A stretch of DNA of 20,365 nucleotides from Saccoglossus kowalevskii (lineage: Eukaryota; Hemichordata; Enteropneusta; Harrimaniidae): positions 310,178 to 330,542 of the forward strand of contig NW_003155743.1 in assembly GCF_000003605.2 (NCBI RefSeq), in the 5' to 3' direction. Both the position numbers and the translations under genes were made by a program. The notes beneath the pieces were generated by a model. That model did not search any database and was not told the DNA's origin. It saw only the letters and a list, made by a program, of their open reading frames with translations. Shown here piece by piece: positions 1 to 10,389 of the stretch; within the stretch, counting starts at the first letter, position 1; every line of letters starts with the position of its first letter.

Positions 1-14
1 CGGACAGAGATCGA

Positions 15-62
15 ATTATAAGTCCCCGTTTTCGGACTTTGTCCAAACGGGGACTAATAAAT
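15..62. repeat. Strong hairpin / inverted repeat
   Basis: The arms AGTCCCCGTTT (21-31) and AAACGGGGACT (45-55) are perfect complements. Inside the loop GGAC and GTCC can pair again around TTT. Outside, ATTATA and TAATAAAT extend the pairing with mismatches. It is far more GC-rich than its surroundings. It may be the end of a foldback or MITE-type element cut by the window edge. Confidence 0.75.
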
Positions 63-325
63 GTCACATTGCTCTATTTTTGTAGGACACCCACAACACA
101 TGTTGGTTAATGTGATAACAAAAATGTCACTTTTTTGGAAATTGAAATGAAAAATGGTAGCCCTAGAATACGAATTGGTCGTCTGTGTACCATTGGTTAC
201 TGCTAATTTTGACCTAAAACCATATGGTAGAACATCAACATAACATGCTTCTAATTATAGACAAAACAATAATATAATTTACAGTGGTCAATGTTCTATG
301 AACTGGTTTATTGATGTTACAATAA

Positions 326-341
326 CCCCCCCCCCCTCCCC
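326..341. repeat. C homopolymer tract
   Basis: Eleven C, one T, then four C in otherwise AT-rich DNA; a simple-sequence tract prone to length variation. Confidence 0.9.
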
Positions 342-3300
342 AAGTTATTTGCTTTACAGATAAACTATCAACTCTACTCTTTAAGTTCATTCTTAAGAAT
401 TGTTTGTTTCTTCTGTTTTAGGATCATCAAGCTCTCCCCAATTATCTGCACACAGACCCTGATTTTGTTTATTGTGCTGAATCAATCACAAGGGATACAG
501 ACAAAAATACAAAATGAACCAATAACTAAAAATTATTATATAAAGTATTTGAAGATTATTGTTTATGAATTACATTTTTAAGACGTGTTCAGAGCTTGTA
601 GCATCAACTAACAATCAGTATTTAGTGAATTATAATCAATGAAAAATGTAGATTGAACACTATAATTTTTCTCACCAAAATATTTTGCACTTTTTTAAGT
701 ATATTTCTATCATTGTTTATTTAATTTTGGTTCAAATGAACATAATTTTCCATTGGCTACAGATTTTAACAAAATGTTTGAAAAATATGGAAAAATTAAG
801 CAGGTTTATTTTGTGAAAGATGATAAAAATTGACCATTTAGGGTTTGGGCTGGCTAATGATTTATTATGGTAATCACACTATAAATATTACTCATACAAT
901 TATTAACAAAACATGTCACATCAGACATCTATCACCAAGATCAAATAAGTTGTATTCAATTTACGCATTTCCCTTGATACTTGAATAGATCCATGAATAA
1001 AATAGACAGAAATTAGACAGTGGAGTGAAATAGAGTCAATGCATGTTATTGCTCATGTTTAAAGACAAAATCTTATACGTTCAGTGAAACCATAAAAAAT
1101 TAAATAAAGCTATGAAATAAACTTGGTACATAAAATATGATACATTGCATGATTTATGAAAATCAGGTCAAGCACACCTGGATAGATTACGAGTAGGTTG
1201 ATCAAATAACTAATGTATCTATACTTCTTAAAGGCTGTGTTTTCATTAGAATTGTTGAGATCAGTATTAAAGTCACTAGTTATGACACTGTTCGACAGTT
1301 ATTCTTGATCTGACCATATTTTGTGTCTAAACAAACACTACCTGCATGAACCACCACGATAAAATGTCAGCAGAATATATATTCTATTTATAATATTCCT
1401 TTGTACTAGGTTTAAACAAAATTGATCCAAGTATGCCCAAATCCATTTTTGCCTAAGTAAAACACTCTATTAATTTAAATGAATGAACATACAATTAACA
1501 TGCACCTATAGCCCATAATAGTCTATGTAAGAAATTTCAATGAAATTGGTTTAGGCATGTCAGAGATATGAGAGTGCATGGACGAATGAATAAAACCTAA
1601 ATTATGAGCCCTCTTTTGTGTTTACATTTCTACTCAGCATATATAGATCAAGAATAGTGTGATATCCTGATGATCTGTCAATAAAGACAAGGTGACCTTG
1701 TTTTTAAAATTCTCTCTGCTTGAAATGTGTATTCACATACCAATTCCAGAATCAAAATAACAAAAATGCCTATTCACTATAAATCCATTAGCAAAATAAT
1801 AAAAATAACTTTCCAGTTTAGTTGTAGATCATATTCACGAAACATACTAAGCTCTATTGATGAGGTTTAAATCAGAATTGTGTGATCTTTATCAGTAAAC
1901 CTTACATTGCACTTATCATATGTGTACTAGAAATAAATCATCACAAAGATAAATGTTTAGTTAACCAAGGATGAAATGTGACTATTAGCATAGGAAAAGA
2001 TATCTCAAATGGGTCAGCATTCTTCTCTAAGACAGATATCACAGAACACAGATCTACCTCACAGTCTCACGACCACATTGCAACCAATCACAATACACAA
2101 ATAACAATCTGTATTTATAATTTTATTTTATATATTGATTAATAATAAAACAAAACATAAATTATGATTTTTCTGATAAATTCTGCCTTTTCCCTATACT
2201 CTAACCAGTACTCTAACTTGCTAAAATGCAAAAATCCTTTGTTTTCTAAATTTTTTGTTTCGCTAACTAGGTTTCGCTAGTTTTCAAACGATGAAATATT
2301 ATTAGGAAATAGTCATCAATTAAAAGGGTAAATTATACATCAGAAAAACATATTGCATAAAATATGTACAAGCACATGTTTTCACATGAAGCCATCTGCA
2401 CAAGGTTTGCAAAAGTCTAAAACAAGTTGGTAATTAGCTGAGAAATATGTAGTATTAACCGTCATGGCTGAAACATTTTATTCTTAGTGAAAGCTCAGTG
2501 TATAATTTGATGAATAAAATATTCTATAATAATATTATGTATTCTTTTAACATTGTTTGAATGAAGTAAATGGGAAATATACTCATAAAATTTCAATTGA
2601 AAACAAAAGACAAATCTAGAGTGTCTAGATTACTGTAAACTATTTTCATTTAAGTTCTTAAATTTTCAGTCAGGAATAATAAGAAATTTTGTTGCGTTAT
2701 CATTTCACGTAGGGGAGTAAAAGTGGTTTTCATGCAATGTCACTCTTCGCCAATCATAATATTGTAAAACTATAACAGTATCTTGTACAGAATACACAAA
2801 GGAAAATTAAAGCAAGGAGATAAATAGAATAATCTCACCACTTCACAATCTACTTACTGAGCTAGATATGGGGACAGCAGGTGTTACTATATTCTGGGAC
2901 AAAATACTTGGCAATGTGCCATAAGTTGCACACTCACAAATCGTTATTGAAAATATACACACAATTTGTTTTTTGTTCTTAATATTTGTATTTTCAGTTT
3001 AAAAAGTATGGAATGTTATCAAGGAACTTGAATCTTGTTATCAAGATTATTGTCACCTCCACCCGTCCAAGATACAAGTACTGTACACTAGCTGAGCTGT
3101 CAAATTTAACAGAAACTGAAAGAATTTTATAGGTCAGAAGTCGAGAAAAAGAGAGCAAGTATAATAGACAAGTTGTGGTTTCTCCAGTTACTAAGCTATC
3201 ATACATGTATGACTGATGGTGCTGATTTATAGGCGATGAGGGGCATTGAGTCGAAGTTCGAAAGTACTTGGATAATTTCCAGTTTCAACTAGTTCGAAAA

Positions 3301-3644
3301 TAGAACGTCCTTGAATGTGATAAAATCATGCGTAGAACTCCTTCGAAACCAGACACTAGCAGCATAAACTTCTTGCAAATTTGCGTAATTTAGACCCAGT
3401 TTGTTCTTACAAGTTTTCTAAGTTTCATTGATCATTTTTTAGTAAACATGCCCATGAAACAATGTAATATATCCGTAAAATATGTGGCAATTGACAATTG
3501 ACTCCAAAATGTTTAAAATTTCAAACAAACTCCCAGCACACCTTGCGCGATATGCGTTAGATCGGTGTAAAGGACACCGACAATACGATGAGGGGTTGTT
3601 TTTGATTATTGCATATAACCATATGCAAATCTTTAAATATATAA

Positions 3645-3705
3645 TACAGTCAAACCTGAGTTAACAACCACCTGTAAAGACGACAACCTTTGTGCATTCC
3701 CTTTG
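3645..3705. repeat. Fragment of a dispersed invertebrate repeat
   Basis: The sequence ACAGTCAAACCTGAGTTAAC, followed by AACCACCTGTAAAGACGACA, resembles a motif I recall from dispersed repeats in several marine invertebrate genomes (CAGTCAAACCTG followed by a GACCACC-type segment). That recollection is not checked here. The edges are not sharp and no terminal repeats or target-site duplication are visible, so I call only a fragment. Confidence 0.45.
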
Positions 3706-4364
3706 CAATTTACGCAAGACACTTCATTGTTTTACCTTTGCACAGAGTTTCATGCACTTCATTTAAACTACAAATGTACATTCTGACCAATAGCATGACA
3801 GCATGTTATTGAATATGAATGAGGTTGGATTAATTCAAATGTAATAGATTGGTTTGATTTCAAAGAATATTAACAATTACCATATTATTGTTGGGAAGGG
3901 CTATCATTAAACGATAGTTTTCACACACACAAAAAAACTTGCACTATTCAAACCAGTTACCACAATTCACAAGCTTTTCTATCAGGTTTTGTAGAACACT
4001 TATTTTTTCCTGGAACTCCAACAAATGTTTCATTTCATGGAAACTTTACTTGAACAATTAGATGGTAGAGAGAAACTGAAACACATTTTGTAGTTAATAC
4101 ACTCAGACCAAGGTTTCCTGAAAGTAACGTGGCAAGTATCCTTTAAAACAAAATGGTTGAACTGTATAAGAAGCTTTGAAAGTTGTTGTTTGTTCATTTG
4201 TTGGCCTAAAACTAGTGCACATCAATTTGCTGTTCATCCAGATCCACCTCAGTTTTCTATAGCAGGGTGAATGGCAGTGTTTGACCGGGCATCCACCAAT
4301 ATTGCCCAATGCCATAAAGTATGAAGAACTAGCTCAAAAAGTTTAACAGAAATATGTATACTAT

Positions 4365-4391
4365 AATAACATAAACATTACTTATGTTATT
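4365..4391. repeat. Small AT-rich hairpin
   Basis: AATAACATAA and TTATGTTATT are perfect 10-base complements around a 7-base loop. In AT-rich DNA this can arise by chance. Confidence 0.5.
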
Positions 4392-4838
4392 CTATGTTAT
4401 TTATATATTAACAGTCTTCACAATACAAACAATCAATATTCTACGCCGCGCAGATAGGGGAATTATCAGATAGAGTACATTGATGCAGTGCTGCCGCACA
4501 GTGGAAGGTTAATCAATGAGTCAAAAAGTTATTATTAAACCTCATTCAAACGCGGCGGAAAAAAACATAGGAGGCCGCCATATTGGATTTTTCCAAAACA
4601 AACGACAGACGATCTAAGTAAAAATATTCATTTCTTAAAAAAATAACTGCAATAAATGTCACTATATATTGCTTTCGTAGTTTTGTGTTAATTCTCACGT
4701 TTTTGTATTTATCTATTTATTTTTTTCGTCTGGTTTGGATCGGCTTAATATGCGATAACGACAGAGAAATCAGACGATCGCCGGCGTCAAACTTTACAGC
4801 TGTTTTGTGATTGGTGTATTTCGAGGTGACCAACTTAC

Positions 4839-5106
4839 CTATTTTCGCGTAACTTGCAAATAGAACCCATAACGATATCATATATGGTGTCTCTACGTGA
4901 TGCCAGTTTATGTCAGCAATAGGATAACGTCCCTGAGCATGGCCCAAATAACTAGAGTCCTCGTCGGAAACTGTTGCCGATTCATCGGTACCGGTCGTCC
5001 CCGTTCCGTTAGCAGTCTCTGCATCGACGAAAGTCCTGCATATTAACAATAGTACAATGGGGAGAAGGATACTTGGGTATCTACGATGTCTATTCCTGGA
5101 ATACAT
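4839..5106 (-). CDS. SLC9A: First coding exon of a Na+/H+ exchanger (SLC9/NHE family), N-terminal 89 residues
   Basis: Seen: from the ATG at 5106 the frame encodes 89 residues plus one base, then meets the splice donor AATAG|GTAAGT. Residues 1-29 look like a signal peptide: basic start (RNRHRR), hydrophobic core SILLPIVLLLIC, then a small-residue region. Residues 30-53 are a Thr/Ser/Gly/Asp-rich linker with one N-glycosylation sequon (NGT, 33-35). Residues 61-89 contain WHHVETPYMISLWVLFASYA followed by KI. Known: this matches the start of the exchanger membrane domain in plasma-membrane NHEs, where an H-V-x-x-P-Y/F-x-I-S/T-L-W motif enters the first helix and K-I-G follows. The Gly would be completed across the phase-1 intron. 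An in-frame TAA at 5146-5148 supports the chosen start. Family role: electroneutral exchange of extracellular Na+ for cytosolic H+. The trailing open frame to 4717 is intronic. The WHHVE wording is closer to the NHE3/5-like branch, but the subtype is uncertain. Confidence 0.82.
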
Positions 5107-5116
5107 GTTTATACTG

Positions 5117-5134
5117 CTAACTATAATGCCACAT
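5117..5134 (-). promoter_or_regulatory. Candidate upstream ORF in the SLC9-like 5' UTR
   Basis: An ATG with A at -3 (AACCATGT) opens a five-codon frame (M-W-H-Y-S) that stops at TAG, 10 bases before the main ATG. It is in a different frame from the main ORF. If the transcript starts upstream of 5134, such a uORF would be expected to reduce initiation at the exchanger start or make it dependent on reinitiation. The transcript start is not known from sequence. Confidence 0.45.
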
Positions 5135-5574
5135 GGTTGAAGTTTTTATCCGGTACAAAGACCACCACATTTTAAGAACGTCAAATCGTATATAGTCATA
5201 CTGTTTCACACCCAAGATTGAATTGTATCCTTGCTCAGGTCACTCAAGTAGTACCTCATCATTAAACTTGGCATTCAGTTCATTTAATATATTTTCTATA
5301 ATATTCCGTTAAATATGACTGCCAGTAAAATAAAATTACTATAGTATGTTCGAAAAATTGTACGAAAACTAAATTATTTCAGAATAGCGGATTAATACAA
5401 CCTTACAGTAATTCGCCTTTCACTGAGTTCAGCTGTTCTTGTTGAGTGGCAGATTCATACCCTTTCCGACGTCATGTTTTGGAAATTATACAATTCGGAT
5501 ACGTTGACTAGTCGCGGGCGGCGATAGATAGCCCGTTATATAGGATAGTAACTCGTTGGATGACAACAATTTGT

Positions 5575-5629
5575 TAACTTGAACTTTATAAAGACTTTAT
5601 AATTTGTGAACTTGGATTTTATAAAGACT
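5575..5629. repeat. Short tandem-like direct repeat, two copies of 22 bp
   Basis: TAACTTGAACTTTATAAAGACT (5575-5596) is repeated as GAACTTGGATTTTATAAAGACT (5608-5629), offset 33 bp with a few mismatches. It probably arose by local duplication. Confidence 0.65.
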
Positions 5630-5917
5630 GCGAACATTTTGTAAGAAATATACAATACATGAACCAGACAATGACCACAATAGTTTCGATTTTTAATAAG
5701 TTGTTGTAAAATTGTTTATTTTATTTTACCGCCATGATAATATAGACCCTTTACCTAATTTGCCCCTAAAGCACGCCCTCAATCAACAATGTCACTTCGT
5801 ACTTTTCTACTTTTCTAGTATTTATACACTAAGAATACCAAGAATTGAATCATCTTCATATTCATAAGCGAAACGATTTAGCCTAAATTTCCAGATCCTG
5901 GGACATAAATTTAGTTA

Positions 5918-6395
5918 AGGTAGAAGCCTACTCGTGAATGCAAATACTGACCCAGAATATATTCATTTTCAAATAAATTGTACTTCTGGGCAATTCAAAA
6001 AAGGTCAGCAGCTTAATTTTTGAGAAAATGATGGTTGAATTTTAGTGGATGGTGACCATTTTGGCAGTAGTATAACGCTTTTACCATAGGTTCATATGGC
6101 AGAGATATTATGCCATATCTCGTACTGCAGTCTGGTGACATAGACTGATTATATTGTTGTCCTCAATTTTTTTTTTAAATCTGGGTTTTTAAAAAGAGTC
6201 AAAAAATGCATTTTTTTCTTTAAACATTGTGCTCTACGGAATTGTTCTATAAAAAGCGATTTTTGACAATTATTAGTTTTTCAAAATACGTCACTCTAAC
6301 ACACACAAGAATGCTATTTCATGGTGCCACGTAACATTGACTTCATGATTTTACATAATAAACCAATGAACATTGTAGTGAGTAGGCTTCTACCT
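5918..6395. mobile_element. MITE-like non-autonomous DNA transposon with perfect terminal inverted repeats
   Basis: Seen: AGGTAGAAGCCTACTC at 5918-5933 and its exact reverse complement at 6380-6395. Each end is flanked by TA (5916-5917 and 6396-6397). The 478-bp interior has no coding frame and includes a hairpin (ATATGGCA 6094-6101 with TGCCATAT 6111-6118). Known: short TIRs, a TA target-site duplication, length under 600 bp and no transposase are typical of MITEs mobilised by Tc1/mariner-superfamily transposases. Family assignment is inference, because TA flanks also occur by chance in AT-rich DNA. Perfect TIRs suggest a fairly young or recently active copy. Confidence 0.75.
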
Positions 6396-6397
6396 TA

Positions 6398-7387
6398 TAT
6401 ATGCTGCAAAATTAATTTATTGTCATTTTCTTTATTTTTGCATGTTTGATATACCACGGCATGTTACAATGATGAAGAAAATGAAATAAAAATACGGGGT
6501 GACCGTACTCAGTTCAGAGAAAATCTATCAATAATATAGTAACAGTGAAAATATCATGTTTTGTATGTTTATCATTGTTTCCTATGGCAAGGATTATATC
6601 CCAATATCTAAAATGTTGCTCGGTCACATATGGTGAAAAAAGTAATATATGTCTTACAAGGTGATTTTTGATATCTAAAAGTACTAAACAATTGACAATA
6701 TTTTTGTGGGTTTTTAAAAAGGAAATGTGTTTTCAGTGGTCTATGGAAACCGCTGCTAAAATACCATTTTGCATATTATTTTACCGTTTTCCCAAAAAAC
6801 AGATTGTCAGTGAAACAAAAAAAAAAGTACACATACTGTTGACTAATACTTGAAATGAATAATTTTAGATAAATTTTAACACAAAATTTTGTCATTGCTA
6901 TATGCGGTAAAATCGGCACTCAAGCGAAAACTCATTCTCATTGTGCAATCACAATATGAGTTCATTCAAGCGTTGACTCTTGGTATTTAATACGCCTTAC
7001 TGGGTTGACTGCTGTGGTAAATCATGGACATAATATTATGGCTAACGCTTGTATATCTGTGTCATTGACCCAGATGCTCTAAATGTAGGTCGTGGGACTC
7101 ACGGGCACTCTGCGATTCTGCGATATAGAATAATACTAGCGCGGCCAATGTAGTAATACTAGTATTCACATTATCATATGACTTTTATAACGGGTACTTG
7201 TCAGAAACACAAGTCCTCGCAATTAAAACAGGAAATAAAATAAAAGTAATATATCACGTGACCTTATTAATCGATAATGCATGAATGACACAAATACTTT
7301 CCTAGTAAAAATGTTTAATAATACATCATTTCTGAATTAAAAGAAATGAGATTAATCCGACAAGAACGATATATTTATTTCCACAAC
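6398..7387. other. Intergenic, no gene seen
   Basis: AT-rich sequence with A-runs and T-runs. The only open frame (6668-6853, plus) is low-complexity and has no splice or start context. A 12-base palindrome AATACTAGTATT lies near 7154-7165, in a small patch with a few CpGs. Confidence 0.6.
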
Positions 7388-7399
7388 AAAAAAGAAAAA
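7388..7399 (-). terminator. RNA polymerase III terminator of the tRNA-Cys gene
   Basis: On the minus strand, T5 (7395-7399) and then T6 (7388-7393) begin four bases past the tRNA 3' end. Runs of four or more T are the standard Pol III stop signal; the second run acts as a backup. Confidence 0.85.
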
Positions 7400-7403
7400 T
7401 TGG

Positions 7404-7475
7404 AGGGGACACCCGGGTTCGAACCAGGGACCTCTCGATCTGCAGTCGAATGCTCTACCACTGAGCTATATCCCC
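7404..7475 (-). tRNA. trnC-GCA: tRNA-Cys (anticodon GCA)
   Basis: Reading the minus strand from 7475, a complete 72-nt cloverleaf forms. The acceptor GGGGATA pairs with TGTCCCC (one G-U). The D stem is GCTC/GAGC with loop AGTGGTA. The anticodon stem is TTCGA/TCGAG with loop CTGCAGA, so the anticodon is GCA. The T stem is CCTGG/CCGGG with loop TTCGAAC, and the discriminator base is U, as expected for tRNA-Cys. There is no intron and CCA is not encoded, as in eukaryotic nuclear genes. The internal B box GGTTCGAAC and the A box are intact, so the gene looks functional. The overlapping plus-strand open frame is only a shadow. Confidence 0.97.
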
Positions 7476-9190
7476 ATCTGATGTTACCAGCGCAAATTCA
7501 CGGTTTTCCATTATTACATGTTTATATGGGCACACGATTGTGTTTGGTGTAATTAGAATCTGTGATGACAAGCCAGTCTCTAAACGCTAAATAGTGTGCC
7601 CGCTTACCCTGTGTGAATAAAATCGTTTCAACTCTGCCAATGTTTTCGATTAACGCACAGCATGTTGCGGTGAATGACATCGGAACAAGAACAGCACAGA
7701 TGTAGGTCAGGGGTTACGTACAGTACCACAGTTGTAACTTGAATGAGATAAATGTACTTGCATAACCCGTAACTATGATGATTGCACGGCTGCAGCAGTC
7801 GGCTAATCAAATTGCCAGCAAAAATTGATTGTTAAAGTATTACTAGCCATTGTTTCTGATCAATTAAAAATAGAACTTCAAAAGTCGACCTTCAAATTGG
7901 TTGAAAGTTTGGGACATGAACAAGTGTACCAATACCAGCCATATACATAGAATTATTTTCAAGGCAACATAACCGAAAATACTTACTTTTACAATTTTCA
8001 ACAAAATACTTAATTTCTCGTATATTTTGTACAATTTATTGATGAGAGTAGTATATACGGGTTATATTTAACCTGTTGATCGTAAAAATGGGACAAAATA
8101 GTGTCTTTCTATTTCCAACGATCAAAATAACGATTTTATTTAACTTTCTTCTTTGGAAATATCTTCACATTTTGTGTCTTTGTAACATTCTAATTTTCAT
8201 TATTATAATTATATACACGCTTAATATGCACACTAACATTTTAACTAATTCGCATCAGCACTTCCTACGCTATAGAAGAAACCATTTTTTCAAATTCTCA
8301 GGCACAACAGTGATTTCATACTTTACCCATAATCCTTTGCTGGAGAATCCAGGTAGTGAACTATATAATAATGCTTTAAAATTTAATATCTAGAGAATAA
8401 AAAGTGATATATAAAAAAGGTGAATTGCATTCTTATACATTTGTTGGGTCTCTTTTATCTGAGAGCATTATATGTTTTTCCCCAGTCTCCCCCTTCAAAC
8501 ATTGCCTGAACGTGTCGAGTGCGGCATGAACGGCAGCAAAGTAATTCAGTCACGGTGAAATGCATTGATGGCTATGGGTATACTCGTTAGTAATATAATG
8601 CTACAATTGAAGAGAGACACACATATGTAATAAACAAGGCAAATTCTATGTAATAACATATTCTTTTTTTAGTACTTATTTTTTTTTTAAACCAGGGTTT
8701 GTTTGACGTGTTTTCTGTTCTGATAGCAAAGTCTCTTTCATATTGCGTTATAATTTTATAATTACGTGTTATGAGTGGGCTAATTTGAAAGTATACATCT
8801 TTATGATAACTTTTGAATATCAAAGAAGTGTGTTGATGAAGGGACAATTTTACAAAGCAAGGCAACAACCATCGCCGCGAATTACGACCGCAAATTCTTC
8901 TGTTTATACTAGTATATAGTACTGCCTGTGACCCATTGTTCTTGCTGCGCAATTAGTCCTGTAAACCACGGTTACCAGTAACCGTGTGTAAGTCCACACT
9001 TTCTCGCGTTGTTTCTAATACGTGTACATTTCAGAAATGGATATTCACCACGATAGTTTTTGTTTTGTCGCCCATGAGATCGTGAATCGACTTTGTCAAT
9101 TGGTTAGCAGTTATGCAGATGCTGAATTGTTCCAGTTACGGACATCGAGTTACAAAAATTACCATATTTCAGAAACCACGCCCAAATTCT
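7476..9190. other. Intergenic, no supported gene
   Basis: Two longer open frames occur here: 105 codons on plus (8076-8393) and 121 codons on minus (8587-8952). Both are rich in Ile, Phe, Tyr, Lys and Asn, as expected of AT-rich non-coding DNA. Neither has a recognisable motif or convincing splice context. A hairpin CACGGTTAC-CA-GTAACCGTG lies near 8967-8986. Confidence 0.55.
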
Positions 9191-9198
9191 AATTCGAA

Positions 9199-9309
9199 TT
9201 TTTAATAACAGTTAACCAAACTTTGAGTTACGGGCAACATACATTCAACGTTCAATTTTAGTAACTCAAATTTTAATTATCAGTTAACCAAACTTCGAAC
9301 TACGGGAAA
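9199..9309. repeat. Direct repeat pair of about 38 bp
   Basis: TAACAGTTAACCAAACTTTG followed by AGTTACGGG (about 9199-9237) recurs as TATCAGTTAACCAAACTTCG followed by AACTACGGG (about 9271-9309), offset by 71-72 bp. The motif AGTTACGG also appears at 9136-9143 and its inverse GTAACTC at 9261-9267. It may be a decayed tandem array or the remnant of a small element. Confidence 0.6.
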
Positions 9310-9567
9310 TATCAAAGTTTATAAATAGCTTGTTAAATTGTCGATGAAAATTTGAAACCTTGTTTCTAAATAGCTCAGTACTTTATAATTTAGATCATCT
9401 GAACAGCTAGCTATAGAGTTTCTATTTTTGATTTCTAAATTGAAATCTACAGGATTAAAAATAGCTTTTCAAATTGGAATCTAAACTTTACAAATTGGCT
9501 ATAACACAGTCCTATTGGTACCCCGGTACTTGTCACGGTGACCACACCTGGCTCATGTACTAACCCA

Positions 9568-9593
9568 TAAAAAAAAAGAAAAAAAAAAAGAGG
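9568..9593. repeat. A-rich tract, possible retroposon tail
   Basis: Two long A-runs interrupted by single G residues follow a more mixed sequence. It could be the tail of an old SINE-like insertion, but I see no matching A and B boxes upstream, so simple sequence is equally likely. Confidence 0.3.
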
Positions 9594-10383
9594 ACTAGTG
9601 GTTCAAGAAATGTGGAAAAATGTCAGATAATGTTGGTTCACAAAAAATATCTCGCAATTGCTGTGCATATACATCAGCGGTGACAGTTTCAAAATGAAAA
9701 AAAAAAAACCCATTGGCAAAAAATCACTCACTTTAATCACTCTCCAAATAAAGAAAACAAATCGAATGGTTGTTGAGAATAATAGTTTGTTGCCATATTG
9801 GTAGGCATAAAAAATGGAATTCATTGATTTTCTCCAGAACCCGTCTCCCTAATTTTCAAATGGTCCACTCCCCGTTTTTTTACTACAGAATGACTAGGTT
9901 CTTTGAATACTGTAAGCTGCCGAAATCTACATGACCTAAAAACGAGTGAATTTGATAGCATCATAAAATGTGATCAAATGTGATGTATGTGCACAGATAA
10001 TTACTTCGGTGTTATAGAGACAAAAAAAAATGCATGAAATATAAATAGATGCAAATAAAATGCAGGTAGAAGGTCGTTTTTACTGCCTCCAAATACATTG
10101 TAGCAGGCAAAGCCTCATGCACTTTCCCAGTTTTCTATTTGTTCAGTCATGTAGAAGCAGTATGTAATATTATACTAAATTTAAAACAGAATGAAATACA
10201 AATTTGAGTTTGTGCAATAATAATGTTGACATCAATGTGTGTCCTCAAGCATGGACACGCATTTTCAGGGTAAGAATTAGAATTAGCAAGTTCAGACTAT
10301 AGAGGGCAGTATTGAAGACCAGTCCAATATTTGTTATATCCATTTAAAAACTGAAAAGCATATTGAAAGATTTGAAAAAACAA
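9594..10383. other. Intergenic, no gene seen
   Basis: AT-rich sequence with A-runs at 9697-9708 and 10022-10030. The minus-strand open frame at 9603-9824 is Phe-rich and not supported by any motif. Confidence 0.55.
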
Positions 10384-10389
10384 ACAAAA

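Larger units (their letters stand above)
1..4838 (-). other. First intron of the SLC9-like gene (5' part); no exon seen
   Basis: Inference: the strong donor at 4838 opens an intron whose acceptor is not in the window. I looked on the minus strand for the next conserved exchanger segments (membrane helices following K-I-G) and found none. The few open frames of 60-70 codons here lack splice context and family resemblance. The stretch is AT-rich and contains a strong hairpin near the left edge, a C-run at 326-341, an invertebrate dispersed-repeat fragment near 3645-3705, and a small hairpin at 4365-4391. The intron would exceed 4.8 kb, which is plausible for a first intron in an animal gene of this kind. 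Confidence 0.6.
5107..5640 (-). promoter_or_regulatory. Presumed 5' UTR and promoter of the SLC9-like gene
   Basis: This stretch lies just upstream of the signal-peptide exon. It contains the only locally CpG-rich patch (about 5467-5535, with CGACGTCA, CGCGGGCGGCG and CCCG). On the minus strand TGACGTCG matches seven of eight bases of the cAMP-response element. There is no convincing TATA box at a fixed distance, and several ATATAA-like strings are uninformative at this base composition. A 5' non-coding exon could also lie further upstream. Confidence 0.4.

Noticed and set aside
3482-3664. Plus-strand open frame of 60 codons
   Set aside because: Short, no recognisable motif, ends in the dispersed-repeat fragment; expected by chance.
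7346-7552. Plus-strand open frame over the tRNA (GTPGFEPGTSRSAVECSTTE)
   Set aside because: This is the well-known antisense translation of a tRNA gene, not a protein.
8076-8393. Plus-strand open frame of 105 codons with hydrophobic stretches
   Set aside because: The hydrophobic runs come from T-rich codons (Ile, Phe, Leu). There is no regular membrane-protein pattern and no neighbouring exon.
8587-8952. Minus-strand open frame of 121 codons
   Set aside because: The longest uninterrupted frame after the exchanger exon, but its composition fits AT-rich non-coding DNA. There is no domain, signal peptide or convincing splice context.
9520-9593. SINE-like element ending in an A-rich tail
   Set aside because: No A or B box, no clear target-site duplication; retained only as an A-rich tract.
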